Source: Prostheceraeus crozeri (lineage: Eukaryota > Platyhelminthes > Polycladida > Euryleptidae). From it: a DNA stretch of 64,000 nt. The notes under the pieces were generated by a model, which saw only the letters and a list, made by a program, of their open reading frames with translations, had not been told where the DNA came from and did not search any database. The stretch covers positions 266,747-330,746 of the forward strand of contig CAJQUW010010404.1 in NCBI GenBank assembly GCA_907163375.1, read 5' to 3'. Below, piece by piece: positions 28,886-39,587 of this stretch (position 1 is the first letter of the stretch; each line of letters begins with the position of its first letter). A program made the translations under genes and the position numbers.

Positions 28886-29468
28886 TTTATTGAATAACTG
28901 TAACAAGCATGCATTACAAATCAATGGTTTGAAACAGATAAAATAGATACAGCTGGTAACTGTCATATAGCGAGCAATGATAACCATACAGGACTTTGGC
29001 AGTGTTGAGGTAAGGAGGAAAGAAGCATTGGTTATGAACGTAGCTACTACAACGAACAGACAAAATAGGAACACACAAATCCTTAAAGCGTTTCGTGACT
29101 TCATGATAATGTTGATTCACTCTACTATCCCAAGGCGGGAGCAAAATATCATCAATGATTAGATTGGGAAATACTTTCCTCTCCTTACCAGGATTATTAC
29201 AAAAGATGCGTATAACATTGAAAGCAGCTAACCATCGTTTAAAGTCAATAAGAAGAGCAGTCTCACAAGAAAAGCCATAGTCTTGCAAATATTTCAGATT
29301 AAGTCCATGAATGTGTTTTCTCGCCCATTGATCAACATTGGGATCGCAGTTGGCATGTTGATGATAGACACTAACAATCTGATATGTCCAATTGTTCATA
29401 GCAATAGCACTGACCTCCTGTACAGGTTCACCCTCACAATCCATAAAAATGATGATAGAAGCCTAAAA
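28886..29468 (-). CDS. DEDDh-exonuclease-like protein, right arm
   Basis: Mirror copy of the gene at 26,091-26,672: ORF 28,914-29,444, poly(A) signal at 28,886-28,891, acceptor at about 29,463. The protein is identical to the left-arm copy, with the D-x-E start and the HCSLYD (H-x4-D) end. Identity over 176 residues in both arms means either recent duplication, gene conversion or selection. Confidence 0.55.
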
Positions 29469-29496
29469 CGGAAATTTACACATCTAAGGAAACGTT

Positions 29497-29754
29497 CTAT
29501 AACATATCACAAAATGAAGAATTACATCGATGCTTTTCACGACAAAGTACACAAATGATATGATGGCAACGAAGAAGTAAAATGTATCTAATAAGACCAT
29601 GTCTACGACACTCAAAGCACATAAGCGAATTGTCATAGGGTAGAGTTAGGAAAGGACTAGTAATTCTCCTTCTTTGATTTGCGTTTTGAGGTAGCATTCT
29701 TCTCCGACTTGCGCTTCGTACCACTGCTGTTAAGGATTTCGTCAATAATGTCAT
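29497..29754 (-). CDS. RING-finger-like ORF, right arm
   Basis: Identical mirror copy of the left-arm RING-like frame (CFEC, then CHHIICVLC). Same caveats about start and splicing. Confidence 0.45.
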   Translation of the reverse strand: MTLLTKSLTAVVRSASRRRMLPQNANQRRRITSPFLTLPYDNSLMCFECRRHGLIRYILLLRCHHIICVLCREKHRCNSSFCDML

Positions 29755-30431
29755 CTACGCTGGGTGGCTTTGGAATATATAGGATGGATTCCATATGCAT
29801 GGAGAGAGAGGCTATTTTATTATCCTTGTGTTGACCATAATATAGCCCATTCATTTTGAAAAGGATATCCCAAGTACCTTCTCCGAGCTCATCACATCTG
29901 ATGGGTATTGATTGATCTCCATCCTTTTTATAATAACTACACTAATGTGATGATGGTAGGCAAATTTGATTGCCATCCCAAATCTTTGTATAGGGAGTAT
30001 CCTTTTCATCTCTCGCCTTCCACTCTTGAGCAAGAGGAGTAGGAATGTCCATATTTAATGTCACGTACTCTTCAATAATGTCAAGTTGGTGGCGAATGTA
30101 CGGACTCACGGGGATCAGTAAGTAGTCCCCATACTGATTGCTCAATATCTTCACATCAGTGGAAGGGAGCATTCCCGTTTGCAGTACTACGCTGTGATCC
30201 TCATGACGCAAGACTTGTTTAAATTTACGCTGTAGCGGTGTAGGATTATGTACCTTGGTTGTTTCTTCCACTGGTCTCAGCTGTAGATGATCTGATTGTA
30301 GCGAACCCTGTAACGTCTGGCCACCATTTTGTCCTGTCAGTGTAGTAGATGTAGAAGATGCCAGAAAATAAAAAAGATTGTATTAAGTTTACGTTCAAGG
30401 GAGGAGAGGGAGGAAAATAGCGACTTACCAT
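29657..30431 (-). pseudogene. Basic protein gene, right-arm copy, interrupted
   Basis: Mirror of 25,127-25,901 with the same TATA, ATG and donor arrangement (ATG at 30,431-30,429). It differs from the left copy by a few substitutions and is interrupted once, while the left copy is open. The C-terminal basic tail is conserved. Confidence 0.55.
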
Positions 30432-30537
30432 TTTAGTTGGATAATATAACAGGGATGTAGAGAGAGAGAATGTGCGTCCGTCACTTGTACGATTCAACGA
30501 TGGAATGATTCTCACTGTGGAAGGCTCTCTATTTATA
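30424..30537 (-). promoter_or_regulatory. Promoter 3, right arm
   Basis: TATAAATA on the minus strand at 30,537-30,530 and ATG|GTAAGT at 30,431-30,423, mirroring 25,021-25,135. Confidence 0.55.
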
Positions 30538-30623
30538 AAAGAATGCTTGATTCTCATTAGACAACAATCATCGGAGAATAGCATCAAGTTGATTCCCACT
30601 CTCGCCGATGCTTCATTCGCCCG

Positions 30624-30977
30624 CTAGCGCTCATCGTCTATTTTCACCGTCTCGACTAAAGCTCTATTGTATTCTTCCGTTGATAGGTGTGGTAAAACAT
30701 GGGTGGGCAAATGTTGTGTGTCGTCGCGCCATTGATAATAATACTCCAACAGTAGGCGACCATGCTTGAATACGCGCCTTGGATATTTCAGCAAAGTCTC
30801 ATCAATCAATTTCCTACTTTGAGCCACACTCATGAATACAATGTAGCAGACAAGCTCGTTGTGGGGAAGGGTGTGGGCATGCACCAATGGTTGAATGTAG
30901 GTCGTAAGCATATCATCATTCATCATGAGTTGGAAGCCTATCACTAAGGGCAGCTCGACATACGTCCTTAGAGTCAC
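30624..30977 (-). CDS. 117-codon exon of an unknown gene, right arm
   Basis: Mirror copy of 24,581-24,934, open over its whole length, with one residue difference near the start (VIGFQ for VIVFQ). The acceptor-like TTGTTTAG precedes it on the minus strand. Confidence 0.5.
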   Translation of the reverse strand: MTLRTYVELPLVIGFQLMMNDDMLTTYIQPLVHAHTLPHNELVCYIVFMSVAQSRKLIDETLLKYPRRVFKHGRLLLEYYYQWRDDTQHLPTHVLPHLSTEEYNRALVETVKIDDER

Positions 30978-31323
30978 CTAAACAATGTCCTCCATTCGAA
31001 AGAAAAAAAATATTTCTCGGATACCAAAATTATATTATTCTGCCAAATATTTCGGCTTCCGCCTTCGTCAGTGGCAATAGAGCACAGAATGATGTTACAA
31101 CTGCAGGACTGCATGAAGAACCTGTTGTGAATAGTTATCAACTAAAAGTCAATACCCTTTGAGATAAAAAGTCGAAACAATCACTCTACTGAATAAAAGT
31201 AGACAGTAACTACGTAGATGAAATAAAATACGACACGGCAGTAAAAACAAGCAATCATTTCAAAAAGAAAATAAACAATGATACATAAGTATAAGAAGGC
31301 TCAATGAAGAGAAAATGAGGTAC

Positions 31324-31809
31324 TCAAGACAAAGTTAAAGAGACTCCACGGCATCCATTCATCAATTCGAACTCGTTTGATAGTTTACGGATGTATAATG
31401 CTTCAAGCTTCTTCCTCTTCGCTTTATGATGCAGTCCCGTGTGCAGTAAGGACCAGTGAATGTCCATTCTCCCATTGTGTTTTTTCTTCGCATGGAGGAC
31501 AACATGGCTAGTTTCATTATTTAAATTGAGGTGTTCTTTGATGCGTGATTTTATCATGCGTTCTGTCTCGCCAATATATATTTGGTTACATACGTTGCAC
31601 GTCACCTTATATATCACGAATTTCATATCACACAGGTTGATAGACGAAGATGATTTGCATGTAATGCAATCATTGGCACACAATGATTTTTCTTTCGGTG
31701 GACGAAAATACTTGTTCATGGCCCTGTTATTAAATGATAGGTAAATTTTGTCATTTAATCCAGTCCGTCGCATAACACTCAGCATCTTCTGTTTAATTTC
31801 CTCTGACAC
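31324..31809 (-). CDS. GIY-YIG endonuclease domain of Penelope-like element, right arm
   Basis: 161 codons, MSEEIKQKMLSVMRRTGLND at the start, then the Cys cluster, VIYKVTCNVCNQIYIGETER, RIKEHLNLN, and a complete tail ending GCRGVSLTLS. It overlaps the end of the reverse-transcriptase frame by 17 bp in another phase. In intact relatives the two domains form one protein. Confidence 0.85.
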   Translation of the reverse strand: MSEEIKQKMLSVMRRTGLNDKIYLSFNNRAMNKYFRPPKEKSLCANDCITCKSSSSINLCDMKFVIYKVTCNVCNQIYIGETERMIKSRIKEHLNLNNETSHVVLHAKKKHNGRMDIHWSLLHTGLHHKAKRKKLEALYIRKLSNEFELMNGCRGVSLTLS

Positions 31810-32770
31810 AAAAGGACATTTGACATAAAGACGATCCGTTTTCTTCTTTTCTTCCTAGACGATCCGTTTTCTTCTTTTCTTCCTGTTCTTTATGCTGCTC
31901 TCGTCTTTGATAATCCCGGTACACTCTGTCCAAGAAAGATTTGGGATAGCAATTACTGATAAATCGCTGCAACACCTTGTTCACTGAAGATTCTATTCCG
32001 TCTTGTGTAGAACGATACATAGCTCGACGAATTTCTCCCAATACGTTGCCACGTTTAAGGGATACGGGAGAATGGGAGCACCAAGGATGAATTGTGTTGC
32101 TATGGAAATGCTTTGAGTATATACGTGAGCTAAAATGTCCTTCATGAAGTCTCAGTTCACAATCTAAAAATGGTAGGAATCCTTCCAAATTAGGCAATTC
32201 CATGGTGAATCTTATGTTGGTATGTGCTCCATTGGCACAATTCAAAACATCCTCGATATTGACGTGAGATGGATAGATGAGAAATATATCGTAGATATAT
32301 CTTTTCCAGTAAATATCCGCTGATAGACTTGATAAAATCTCATGTTCAACATAATTCATAAAAATCACAGCTGCTTGCGGAGCAATAGGATTGCCCATAG
32401 TGAGACCACTCTTCTGGATGTAACTTATTTCATTATGGATAATGGTGTCAGAGGAAAGGCAAAGATGAAACAATTCCAAAAAGTCACTCACTAGCATATC
32501 CTTCAAGAAGTCACTGGCATCCTGCCAATCTTGGTAAAATACACTCATAACACTAAATAATCCCAAAACACCATTAACATCCTCAAAAGGTATACTACCA
32601 TATAGATTCTTGACATCAAAACTCGCAATAGAGTAAGGGCCTTCCAAAGATAAAGATTTGATCCATGTCATGAAAGAGTCCGTATCTCTTAAATGAGCAG
32701 GGACAAAACGTAGAAGTGAGTTAAGATGGTTGCCAAGTAATTTGGATAATTTCACTGATGGAGAGTCCAC
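31793..32770 (-). pseudogene. Penelope-like reverse transcriptase, partial, right arm
   Basis: 325 open codons from DSPSVKLSKLLGNHLNSLLR to the basic linker RDYQRREQHKEQEEKKK. It carries the same motifs, the same missing 5' part and the same KRYIYDIF change at the catalytic site as the left-arm copy, but its frame is longer. The linker has two 28-bp repeats against three on the left. The shared catalytic change means the element was already inactive before the arms separated. Confidence 0.87.
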
Positions 32771-32834
32771 GGCCGCAGCGATGGGGCGTCCTTGTAATTG
32801 ACCTATTTATTACCTATCATTTAATAACAGGGCC

Positions 32835-33230
32835 ATGAACAAGTATTTTCGTCCACCGAAAGAAAAATCATTGTGTGCCAATGATTGCATTACATGCAAA
32901 TCATCTTCGTCTATCAACCTGTGTGATATGAAATTCGTGATATATAAGGTGACGTGCAACGTATGTAACCAAATATATATTGGCGAGACAGAACGCATGA
33001 TAAAATCACGCATCAAAGAACACCTCAATTTAAATAATGAAACTAGCCATGTTGTCCTCCATGCGAAGAAAAAACACAATGGGAGAATGGACATTCACTG
33101 GTCCTTACTGCACACGGGACTGCATCATAAAGCGAAGAGGAAGAAGCTTGAAGCATTATACATCCGTAAACTATCAAACGAGTTCGAATTGATGAATGGA
33201 TGCCGTGGAGTCTCTTTAACTTTGTCTTGA
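32835..33230 (+). pseudogene. Inverted second copy of the GIY-YIG domain, right arm
   Basis: 131 codons identical in protein to 23,838-24,233, forming the other half of the inverted pair around the reverse transcriptase. Confidence 0.85.
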
Positions 33231-33566
33231 GTACCTCATTTTCTCTTCATTGAGCCTTCTTATACTTATGTATCATTGTTTATTTTCTTTTTGAAATGAT
33301 TGCTTGTTTTTACTGCCGTGTCGTATTTTATTTCATCTACGTAGTTACTGTCTACTTTTATTCAGTAGAGTGATTGTTTCGACTTTTTATCTCAAAGGGT
33401 ATTGACTTTTAGTTGATAACTATTCACAACAGGTTCTTCATGCAGTCCTGCAATTGTAACATCATTCTGTGCTCTATTGCCACTGACGAAGGCGGAAGCC
33501 GAAATATTTGGCAGAATAATATAACTTTGGTATCCGAGAAATATTTTTTTTTCTTTCGAATTATGA

Positions 33567-33716
33567 ATGACCGGATACGTGGAGGACAGCCTACCTTGGC
33601 CACTTGCGAATGTCCTCGATGCTCTGGGAAACTACCTGCGCCATCGGCTGAATCGCTTCTCTCGTCGTCAAAAGAATGTACATAGCTCATGCACTCCAAC
33701 TCTCTCAGTGCTGTAG
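33567..33716 (+). CDS. 49-aa ORF found only in the right arm
   Basis: MTGYVEDSLPWPLANVLDAL followed by a basic stretch GNYLRHRLNRFSRRQKN. It begins just outside the Penelope-like insertion and has no counterpart in the left arm. The sequence is protein-like, but the ORF is short and its true 5' end may be lost. Confidence 0.25.
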   Translation: MTGYVEDSLPWPLANVLDALGNYLRHRLNRFSRRQKNVHSSCTPTLSVL

Positions 33717-34495
33717 GCGTATTCTATACCACCCACTCCTACGCTCCTTTGGTGTTAACTTTCATTTAGCAAAAAAGTCGTCATGAAATTTCAACGACGG
33801 AGTAGAAGTTTGAGATGATACACTCCTGGCAAACTAACTCATGAAGTAGCTTTGCTGTGATACATTTCTATCTGTAAACATAAGGTAATGTTAAAGTGAA
33901 TCTAAAACTTTTCAGCTTATTAATTGTTCATCATCGCATCAACGCTTTAACTCGTGAACAGTCAAAATTTTATTTTTAATTTACACTTAGTCTAACTTGT
34001 AGACTAGTAAATCTTGCGATCCTATTTTTACAAACAGTTATACCTTTATTTCTAACATACACACTATTGAAACTTTATTTCTAACTTGTAAACTTGTAAC
34101 TTGTAAACTCTTGAAACTTTATTTTGATATACAAACAGCTAAAACTTTATTTCTAACGCATACACTATTGAAACTTTATTTCTAACTTGTAAACTCTTGA
34201 AACTATATTTCCTTTCTAACATACAAACAGATAAAGCTTTATTTCTAACATACACACTATTGAAACTTTGTTTCTAACTTGTATACTGGTGAAACTTTTC
34301 TTGCAAACAGCTAAAACTTTATTTCTAACGTACACACTATTGAAACTTTATTTTTAACTTGCAAACAGCTAAAACTTTATTTGTAACGTGCACACTATTG
34401 AAACTTTATTTTTAACTTGTAAACTGTTGAAACTTTATTTTTTATCTGTAAACTGTTGAAACTATATCTTTCATTTACAAATAGTAGAACGCTTA
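33717..34495 (-). repeat. Extra segment in the right arm: copy of the palindrome centre flank
   Basis: 33,780-33,970 is the reverse complement of 27,560-27,730 (shared CATCGCATCAACGCTTTAAC and GTAGCTTTGCTGTGATACAT). 33,955-34,495 is a third tract of the AATAAA-type repeat, with hexamers on the minus strand. This segment is absent from the equivalent point of the left arm (22,074). Confidence 0.75.
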
Positions 34496-34890
34496 GTCTA
34501 ATTTATAAATCTTATAACACTTCATATGGGTGATGATGGTAGATGAAATAGTGCTAAATAAAATTAAGATAGCTTACACTTCTGATACAGGGATAGCAAT
34601 CGACTGCGATCCATGTGTAAAGAGCTTGTTAGACTACGGAAGAGAGAAGTGTGTTATGTTGCGTGTGGCGCGTGAGTGTCCTCCCATTTCATTCCATTCA
34701 TCAATTCGTCTCATTGATAGAGACAGGTAGAACTCATGTTCTCAAAACGTATGCAATGGAAAGTTTGTAAGGCAACCTTCGACAGTTGGCTAAATGTCAC
34801 CCTGGCGCGAATGCATACTAGGTTGAGACAGAGGCAATCACTTGCAAACATGACGCATCGCGTTGCATACCGACGAGATGCTCAACGTTA
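34495..34890 (-). other. Right-arm counterpart of 21,690-22,070
   Basis: Contains the diverged 62-aa ORF relative and the module end (GTCACCCTGGCGCGAATGC). No intact gene. Confidence 0.5.
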
Positions 34891-34983
34891 GAGTTTTAGT
34901 CCTTCATATGAATACGTTGTTCGAGAAACAACAGAAAATAAAATTCACATACTTCATCTAAACATGTACGTACTTCATAAGTG

Positions 34984-36575
34984 TTTCATCTGTCTCATCA
35001 ACGTTTATCATGGGAACAATCATTCAAGTGACATCTAATGAATTACATTTCACTCTACTCCATATCATAAAGACTAACCTTTGTCGAATGGCTGAAGTAC
35101 TCTGACCTGGCGAGAGAAAGCGTCACGTTGAGTATGAAGTCGAATGCCCAACATGAGCAACGGCTCAGAGGTTTCGGTCTAACAAACGACGAACAACCCG
35201 TGCAACGCAATCCCTCTACGGCAGTACCCGCCGTCCCGAAGGAACGCTCGAGCAAAGGAGGTATTACAGCGATGATATGTTTTATGAGCAGAAGTGAATC
35301 TCTTGATAGCAAGAGACTATTCAACTTGATAGCAAGTCAAAACAACCTGATAGCAGGAGCTCACTGAAAAGGAAAGATGAGAATCGTTTCATTTGTCCCG
35401 TCAACGTTTATCGTGGGAACAATCATTCAAGTGACATCTAATGAATTACATTTCACTCTACTCCATATCATAAAGACTAACATTTGTCGAATGGCTGAAG
35501 TACTCTGACCTGGCGAGAGAAAGCGTCACGTTGAGTATGAAGTCGAACGCCCAACATGAGCAACGGCTCAGAGGTTTCGGTCTAACAAACGACGAACAAC
35601 CCGTGCAACACAATCCCTCTACGGCAGTACCCGCCGTCCCGAAGGAACGCTCGAGCAAAGGAGGTTTTACAGCGATGATATGTTTTATGAGCAGAAGTGA
35701 ATCTCTTGATAGCAAGAGACTATTCAACTTGATAGCAAGTCAAAACAACCTGATAGCAGGAGCTCACTGAAAAGGAAAGATGAGAATCGTTTCATTTGTC
35801 CCGTCAACGTTTATCGTGGGAACAATAATTCAAGTGACATCTAATGAATTACATTTCACTCTACTCCATATCATAAAGACTAACATTTGTCGAATGGCTG
35901 AAGTACTCTGACCTGGTGAGAGAAAGCGTCACGTTGAGTATGAAGTCGAACGCCCAACATGAGCAACGGCTCAGAGGTTTCGGTCTAACAAACGACGAAC
36001 AACCCGTACAACGCAATCCCTCTACGGCAGTACCCGCCGTCCCGAAGAAACGCTCGAGCAAAGGAGGTATTACAGCGATGATATGTTTTATGAGCAGAAG
36101 TGAATCTCTTGATAGCAAGAGACTATTCAACTTGATAGCAAGTCAAAACAACCTGATAGCAGGAGCTCACTGAAAAGGAAAGATGAGAATCGTTTCATTT
36201 GTCCCGTCAACGTTTATCGTGGGAACAATCATTCAAGTGACATCTAATGAATTACATTTCACTCTACTCCATATCATAAAGACTAACCTTTGTCGAATGG
36301 CTGAAGTACTCTGACCTGGCGAGAGGAAGCATCACGTTGAGTATGAAGTCGAACGCCCAACATGAACAACGGCTCAGAGGTATCGGTCTAACAAACGACG
36401 AACAACCCGTGCAACGCAATCCCTCTACAGCAGTACCCGCCGTCCCGAAGGAACGCTCGAGCAAAGGAGGTATTACAGCGATGATATGTTTTATGAGCAG
36501 AAGTGAATCTCTTGATAGCAAGAGACTATTCAACTTGATAGCAAGTCAAAACAACCTGATAGCAGGAGCTCACGA
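34984..36575 (-). repeat. Four tandem copies of the 403-bp unit, right arm
   Basis: Period exactly 403 bp: equivalent points at 35,055, 35,458, 35,861 and 36,264. Copies are more than 95 percent alike by eye. They lie in the presumed first intron of the right-arm promoter 2 transcript. Each encodes the same small minus- and plus-strand frames (for example the 89-codon frames starting MNSLLLSRDSLLLIKHIIAV) that are probably not genes. The left arm has one copy. Confidence 0.95.
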
Positions 36576-36577
36576 AC

Positions 36578-36674
36578 ACTCACCTTGTGAAAGATAAATG
36601 TGAAGAGCAGAGCTGGTGCACTACCTTTTATAAGATTTTCCTATGCGGTGAATGGATGAGACCTCTCGTCCAAT
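36578..36674 (-). promoter_or_regulatory. Promoter 2, first exon and donor, right arm
   Basis: CCAAT at 36,670-36,674, TATAAAA on the minus strand at 36,632-36,626 (42 bp apart) and donor CACAAG|GTGAGT ending at 36,578. Mirror of 21,092-21,188. Confidence 0.6.
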
Positions 36675-36831
36675 CACAAGACGAGCAAGAGTTTCCAGTG
36701 CGCCCACGCACTTCCAATTAATGCTGATGTTACAAACTCTCTTTTATGAACGCATGAGCATCTATTTGAATCTGTCAATGTACATTCCTATTGCGATATG
36801 ATTTATTCGTTGATGATTTTACTACGGTATC

Positions 36832-37020
36832 TTATGTGTTCAGAGCTTGCTCACTAAAGAAGAGAGAAGTGTGTTTGCTGTATACGTTTGGCGTGTGAAT
36901 GTCCAAATCCCATATCATTCCATTCATCATTTCTTCGTCAATGCCCTCTATGTTTCTCAACTCTCGACTTGGAATATACACAGGTGACACGAGGAGGTAG
37001 TGGTTCTTAAAAGAACTCAT
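36832..37020 (-). CDS. 62-aa ORF, right-arm copy
   Basis: Identical protein to 20,746-20,934 (MSSFKNHYLLVSPVYIPSRE at the start). Unknown function. Confidence 0.4.
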   Translation of the reverse strand: MSSFKNHYLLVSPVYIPSRELRNIEGIDEEMMNGMIWDLDIHTPNVYSKHTSLFFSEQALNT

Positions 37021-37199
37021 GAGACTTTCTCGATACGGATAGTATGTGCTACATGTGTATGCTCTAAAAGGTTAGAGTCGGAGTGTAGAAACGACAAGCA
37101 TGCAGTAAGGAGGAATTGATTAAGACGTCATTATGAGAACTTTACTTGATATGTGCCCTACTTTGTAAATCATCAAACGATGAGTGGAGATTTTGAAAA

Positions 37200-38000
37200 A
37201 CCTGCTGCAGACATCTAAAGCACTCATGACCAAGCGAGAAAAGATGACGTTGGGAAAGTTGCCCAACACTGGCTAAGTGGTTTCGGTCTTAACTATGACA
37301 CACCCCTCCTTCCATCTGCGGCAGCGCTCGCCGTACAAACCCACCAACAGGAAGTACACTATCAAAGATCTCCGCATCACTCATGTTGTAGCCTGATATC
37401 AAGCCGCCTAAGGTGATGGAGGATTTTATCCCTCACTCATACCGAGCTTCACACTATTGGTGCTATGGAGAGGTTATGAAGTAACCTTCGACAGCTGGCT
37501 AAATGTCACCCTGGCGCGAATGCATACTACGTTGAGACAGAGGCAATCACTTGCAAACATGACGCAGAGAGGTTTAACAAGATTGACCATTGCAGAATGT
37601 CCCTTGCGGTATACATAGCTACGGGTTTCACCGCCGCCCTTTACAGGAACGCCCGTCGAAAGGAAGTATTACACCGAACTTTTCCTTACCATGCTCACGT
37701 TGAGTGCTTCTTGATCTGATAGTAAGAGACTTGTTAGCAAGTCAAGCTGACGTTTTCGCAATAGAGAATTTATAAGCCACCCGTGACAAGATAGCTAAGA
37801 CTCGACCGATTGGCATTCAAGGTGCTACGTTGAGAAAAGAGACCGCAACGACCGTTGTAGAGTCGAGATTACCGAAGTCTCCCTCCCTTGCTGTACCCAT
37901 CACTACGATCTTATCCGCTGTCCGGAAGGAACACCCTGTCACTGGAATATTACAACGAAACTCTCCGTACCATGCAACATCATGACACTTGCTAAAGGCA
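37200..38000 (-). repeat. Diverged GC-rich modules, right arm
   Basis: Mirror of 19,790-20,560 with scattered substitutions (for example AAAGGAAGTATTACACCG against CGGTGTAATACTTCCTTTT on the other strand). Confidence 0.55.
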
Positions 38001-38029
38001 AATGTGTAGTTGAAAGTCACCTCACTGGG

Positions 38030-38078
38030 TTTTATATGATTTTCCTACTCTGAGAATGGTCGAGATTGCTCGCCCAAT
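38030..38078 (-). promoter_or_regulatory. Promoter 1, right arm
   Basis: TATAAAA on the minus strand at 38,036-38,030 and CCAAT at 38,074-38,078, 42 bp apart; mirror of 19,686-19,734. Confidence 0.6.
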
Positions 38079-38424
38079 CAGAAGGTTTGGTGAATTGTTT
38101 ACAAAGGTTGCAAATTCCAAGCGGAAGCTCGCCTCCCACAACTTTATAAATGTCTTAGTTGAATTCAGCAGGGTCGAAAACCCCAGAAAACCCCCAAAAC
38201 TAGTGAATTTAAATTTTTCATCTTTTTAGCACTACTTATGAAATTTTATAAGTAGTCTATCACTTAGGGCAGGTCAATAGCGACCGAACCTTTTTTGAAT
38301 CAAGTCAAACGGACTTGTAGAAGCAAAGTTACAAGCCTTTAAAGTTTTGGAGTCTTTTATGGCCTGGAGACGAAGGCCATCTCCTGACGAACCTCTAAGT
38401 CTGACGCCTTAGCTGACTTCAGCA

Positions 38425-38673
38425 ATGAAATTTTCTAAGTCGGTTTCTTACGGAAACCCGAAATTTGGAATGTCCGAAGCTATCATTGGAGCTCAGAGAG
38501 ACGACTTACCGTTGACAATCTCTCGTCTTAATGACAAGTCTGTGTCGGTTCCCAGCCAATATAGTTTGTGGCGATCAGCTGATGACGTAATATCCATCAT
38601 CCAAAAACTTAAAACGGTTCTATCGCCGATTCTAGAGGTCCGATTGAGCTGGAAATGCACCATTTCCATGTAG
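38425..38673 (+). CDS. 82-aa ORF, right-arm copy
   Basis: Mirror of 19,091-19,339; two residue changes (NPKF for NPEF, SWKC for SCKC). Unknown product. Confidence 0.35.
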   Translation: MKFSKSVSYGNPKFGMSEAIIGAQRDDLPLTISRLNDKSVSVPSQYSLWRSADDVISIIQKLKTVLSPILEVRLSWKCTISM

Positions 38674-39398
38674 AATTTGACGCTGAATCCGAATCTGGCC
38701 TCCGTTTTCCCATCCGATGCTTCGTTTTGGCTCTACAGCCCACAGCCATCGCAAAAATTCTAACTCGTTTTTCGGAAAAATGAAGAAAAATTTTTCTCTC
38801 CGATTGACTTGAAACTCACCATGTTGATAGAGAATTTCATGCTGATTCCAAATCTGAAATCCGTTTTGCTCTCCGATGCTTCGTTTTGAAGCTACAGCCC
38901 AAAACGTCCCAAATTCTAACTCTGTCGTTTTTCGCCAATGTCCCAAAATCTTAAATGGCGTCTCACATCTAAACGAGGACAGATAGGAACAAGCCGATTC
39001 TTTCAGTGAATTTGTCTCACTCTTAGCTTTCAAACGAGCTATTGCACGACTTTCTACGATCACTAGAAGCAAAATTGGAAGATCGGTGCCGGGGGGGTGG
39101 GAAACTTAGCGAAACTTTTTTCTCTGCGATTGACTTGAAACGCACCATGTTGATAGAGAATTTGACGCTGATTCCGAATCTGAAATCCGTTTTGCTCTCC
39201 GATGCTTCGTTTTGAGGCTACAACCCAAAACGTCCAAAATTTTACCTGTGCCGTTTTTTCGAAAAAAATTTGAAGAAAAATTTTTTCTGTCCGATTGATT
39301 TGAAACTCACCATGTCGATGCAGAATTTTACGCTGATTCCAAATCTGAAGTCCGTTTCACTCTCTCGTGCCTCCTTCACCCTCAAAACACACTCTCAC
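38674..39398. repeat. Degenerate repeat block, right arm
   Basis: Mirror of 18,369-19,140 (TGATTCCAAATCTGAAATCC and GCTCTCCGATGCTTCGTTTT recur at 38,840-38,890 and 39,170-39,215). Confidence 0.7.
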
Positions 39399-39587
39399 TC
39401 CACCACGTCAACCTGGTCGGTCGGCCAAGTCAACCTAGTCGGTTAGCAAAGTCAACCTGGACGGTCGGCCACGTCAACCTGGTCGGTCGGCCAAGTCAGC
39501 CTGGACGGTCGGCCACGTCAGCCTGGACGGTCGACCACGCCAACCTGGACGGTCGGCCAAGACAACCTCTCACTCCGGCCGGCCAAG
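39399..39587. repeat. 22-bp minisatellite, right arm
   Basis: Imperfect units of GGTCGGCCAAGTCAACCTGG; mirror of 18,188-18,368, differing by a 10-bp indel near the satellite junction. Confidence 0.9.

Larger units (their letters stand above)
30994..33560 (-). mobile_element. Penelope-like element, right arm, with complete inverted terminal copies
   Basis: Minus-strand order: reverse transcriptase 31,793-32,770, GIY-YIG 31,324-31,809, 3' UTR to about 30,994. An inverted GIY-YIG/3' UTR copy lies at 32,800-33,560. The bracketing inverted repeats are about 760 bp and nearly identical. Within the inverted arms the whole element should read on the plus strand here, but its reverse transcriptase is on the minus strand, as in the left arm. 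Confidence 0.9.

Noticed and set aside
35055-36597. Repeated 79-89 codon ORFs on both strands of the 403-bp units as a gene family
   Set aside because: Both strands are open in overlapping register, starts are non-ATG, they lie in a presumed intron, and changes between copies show no coding bias by eye.
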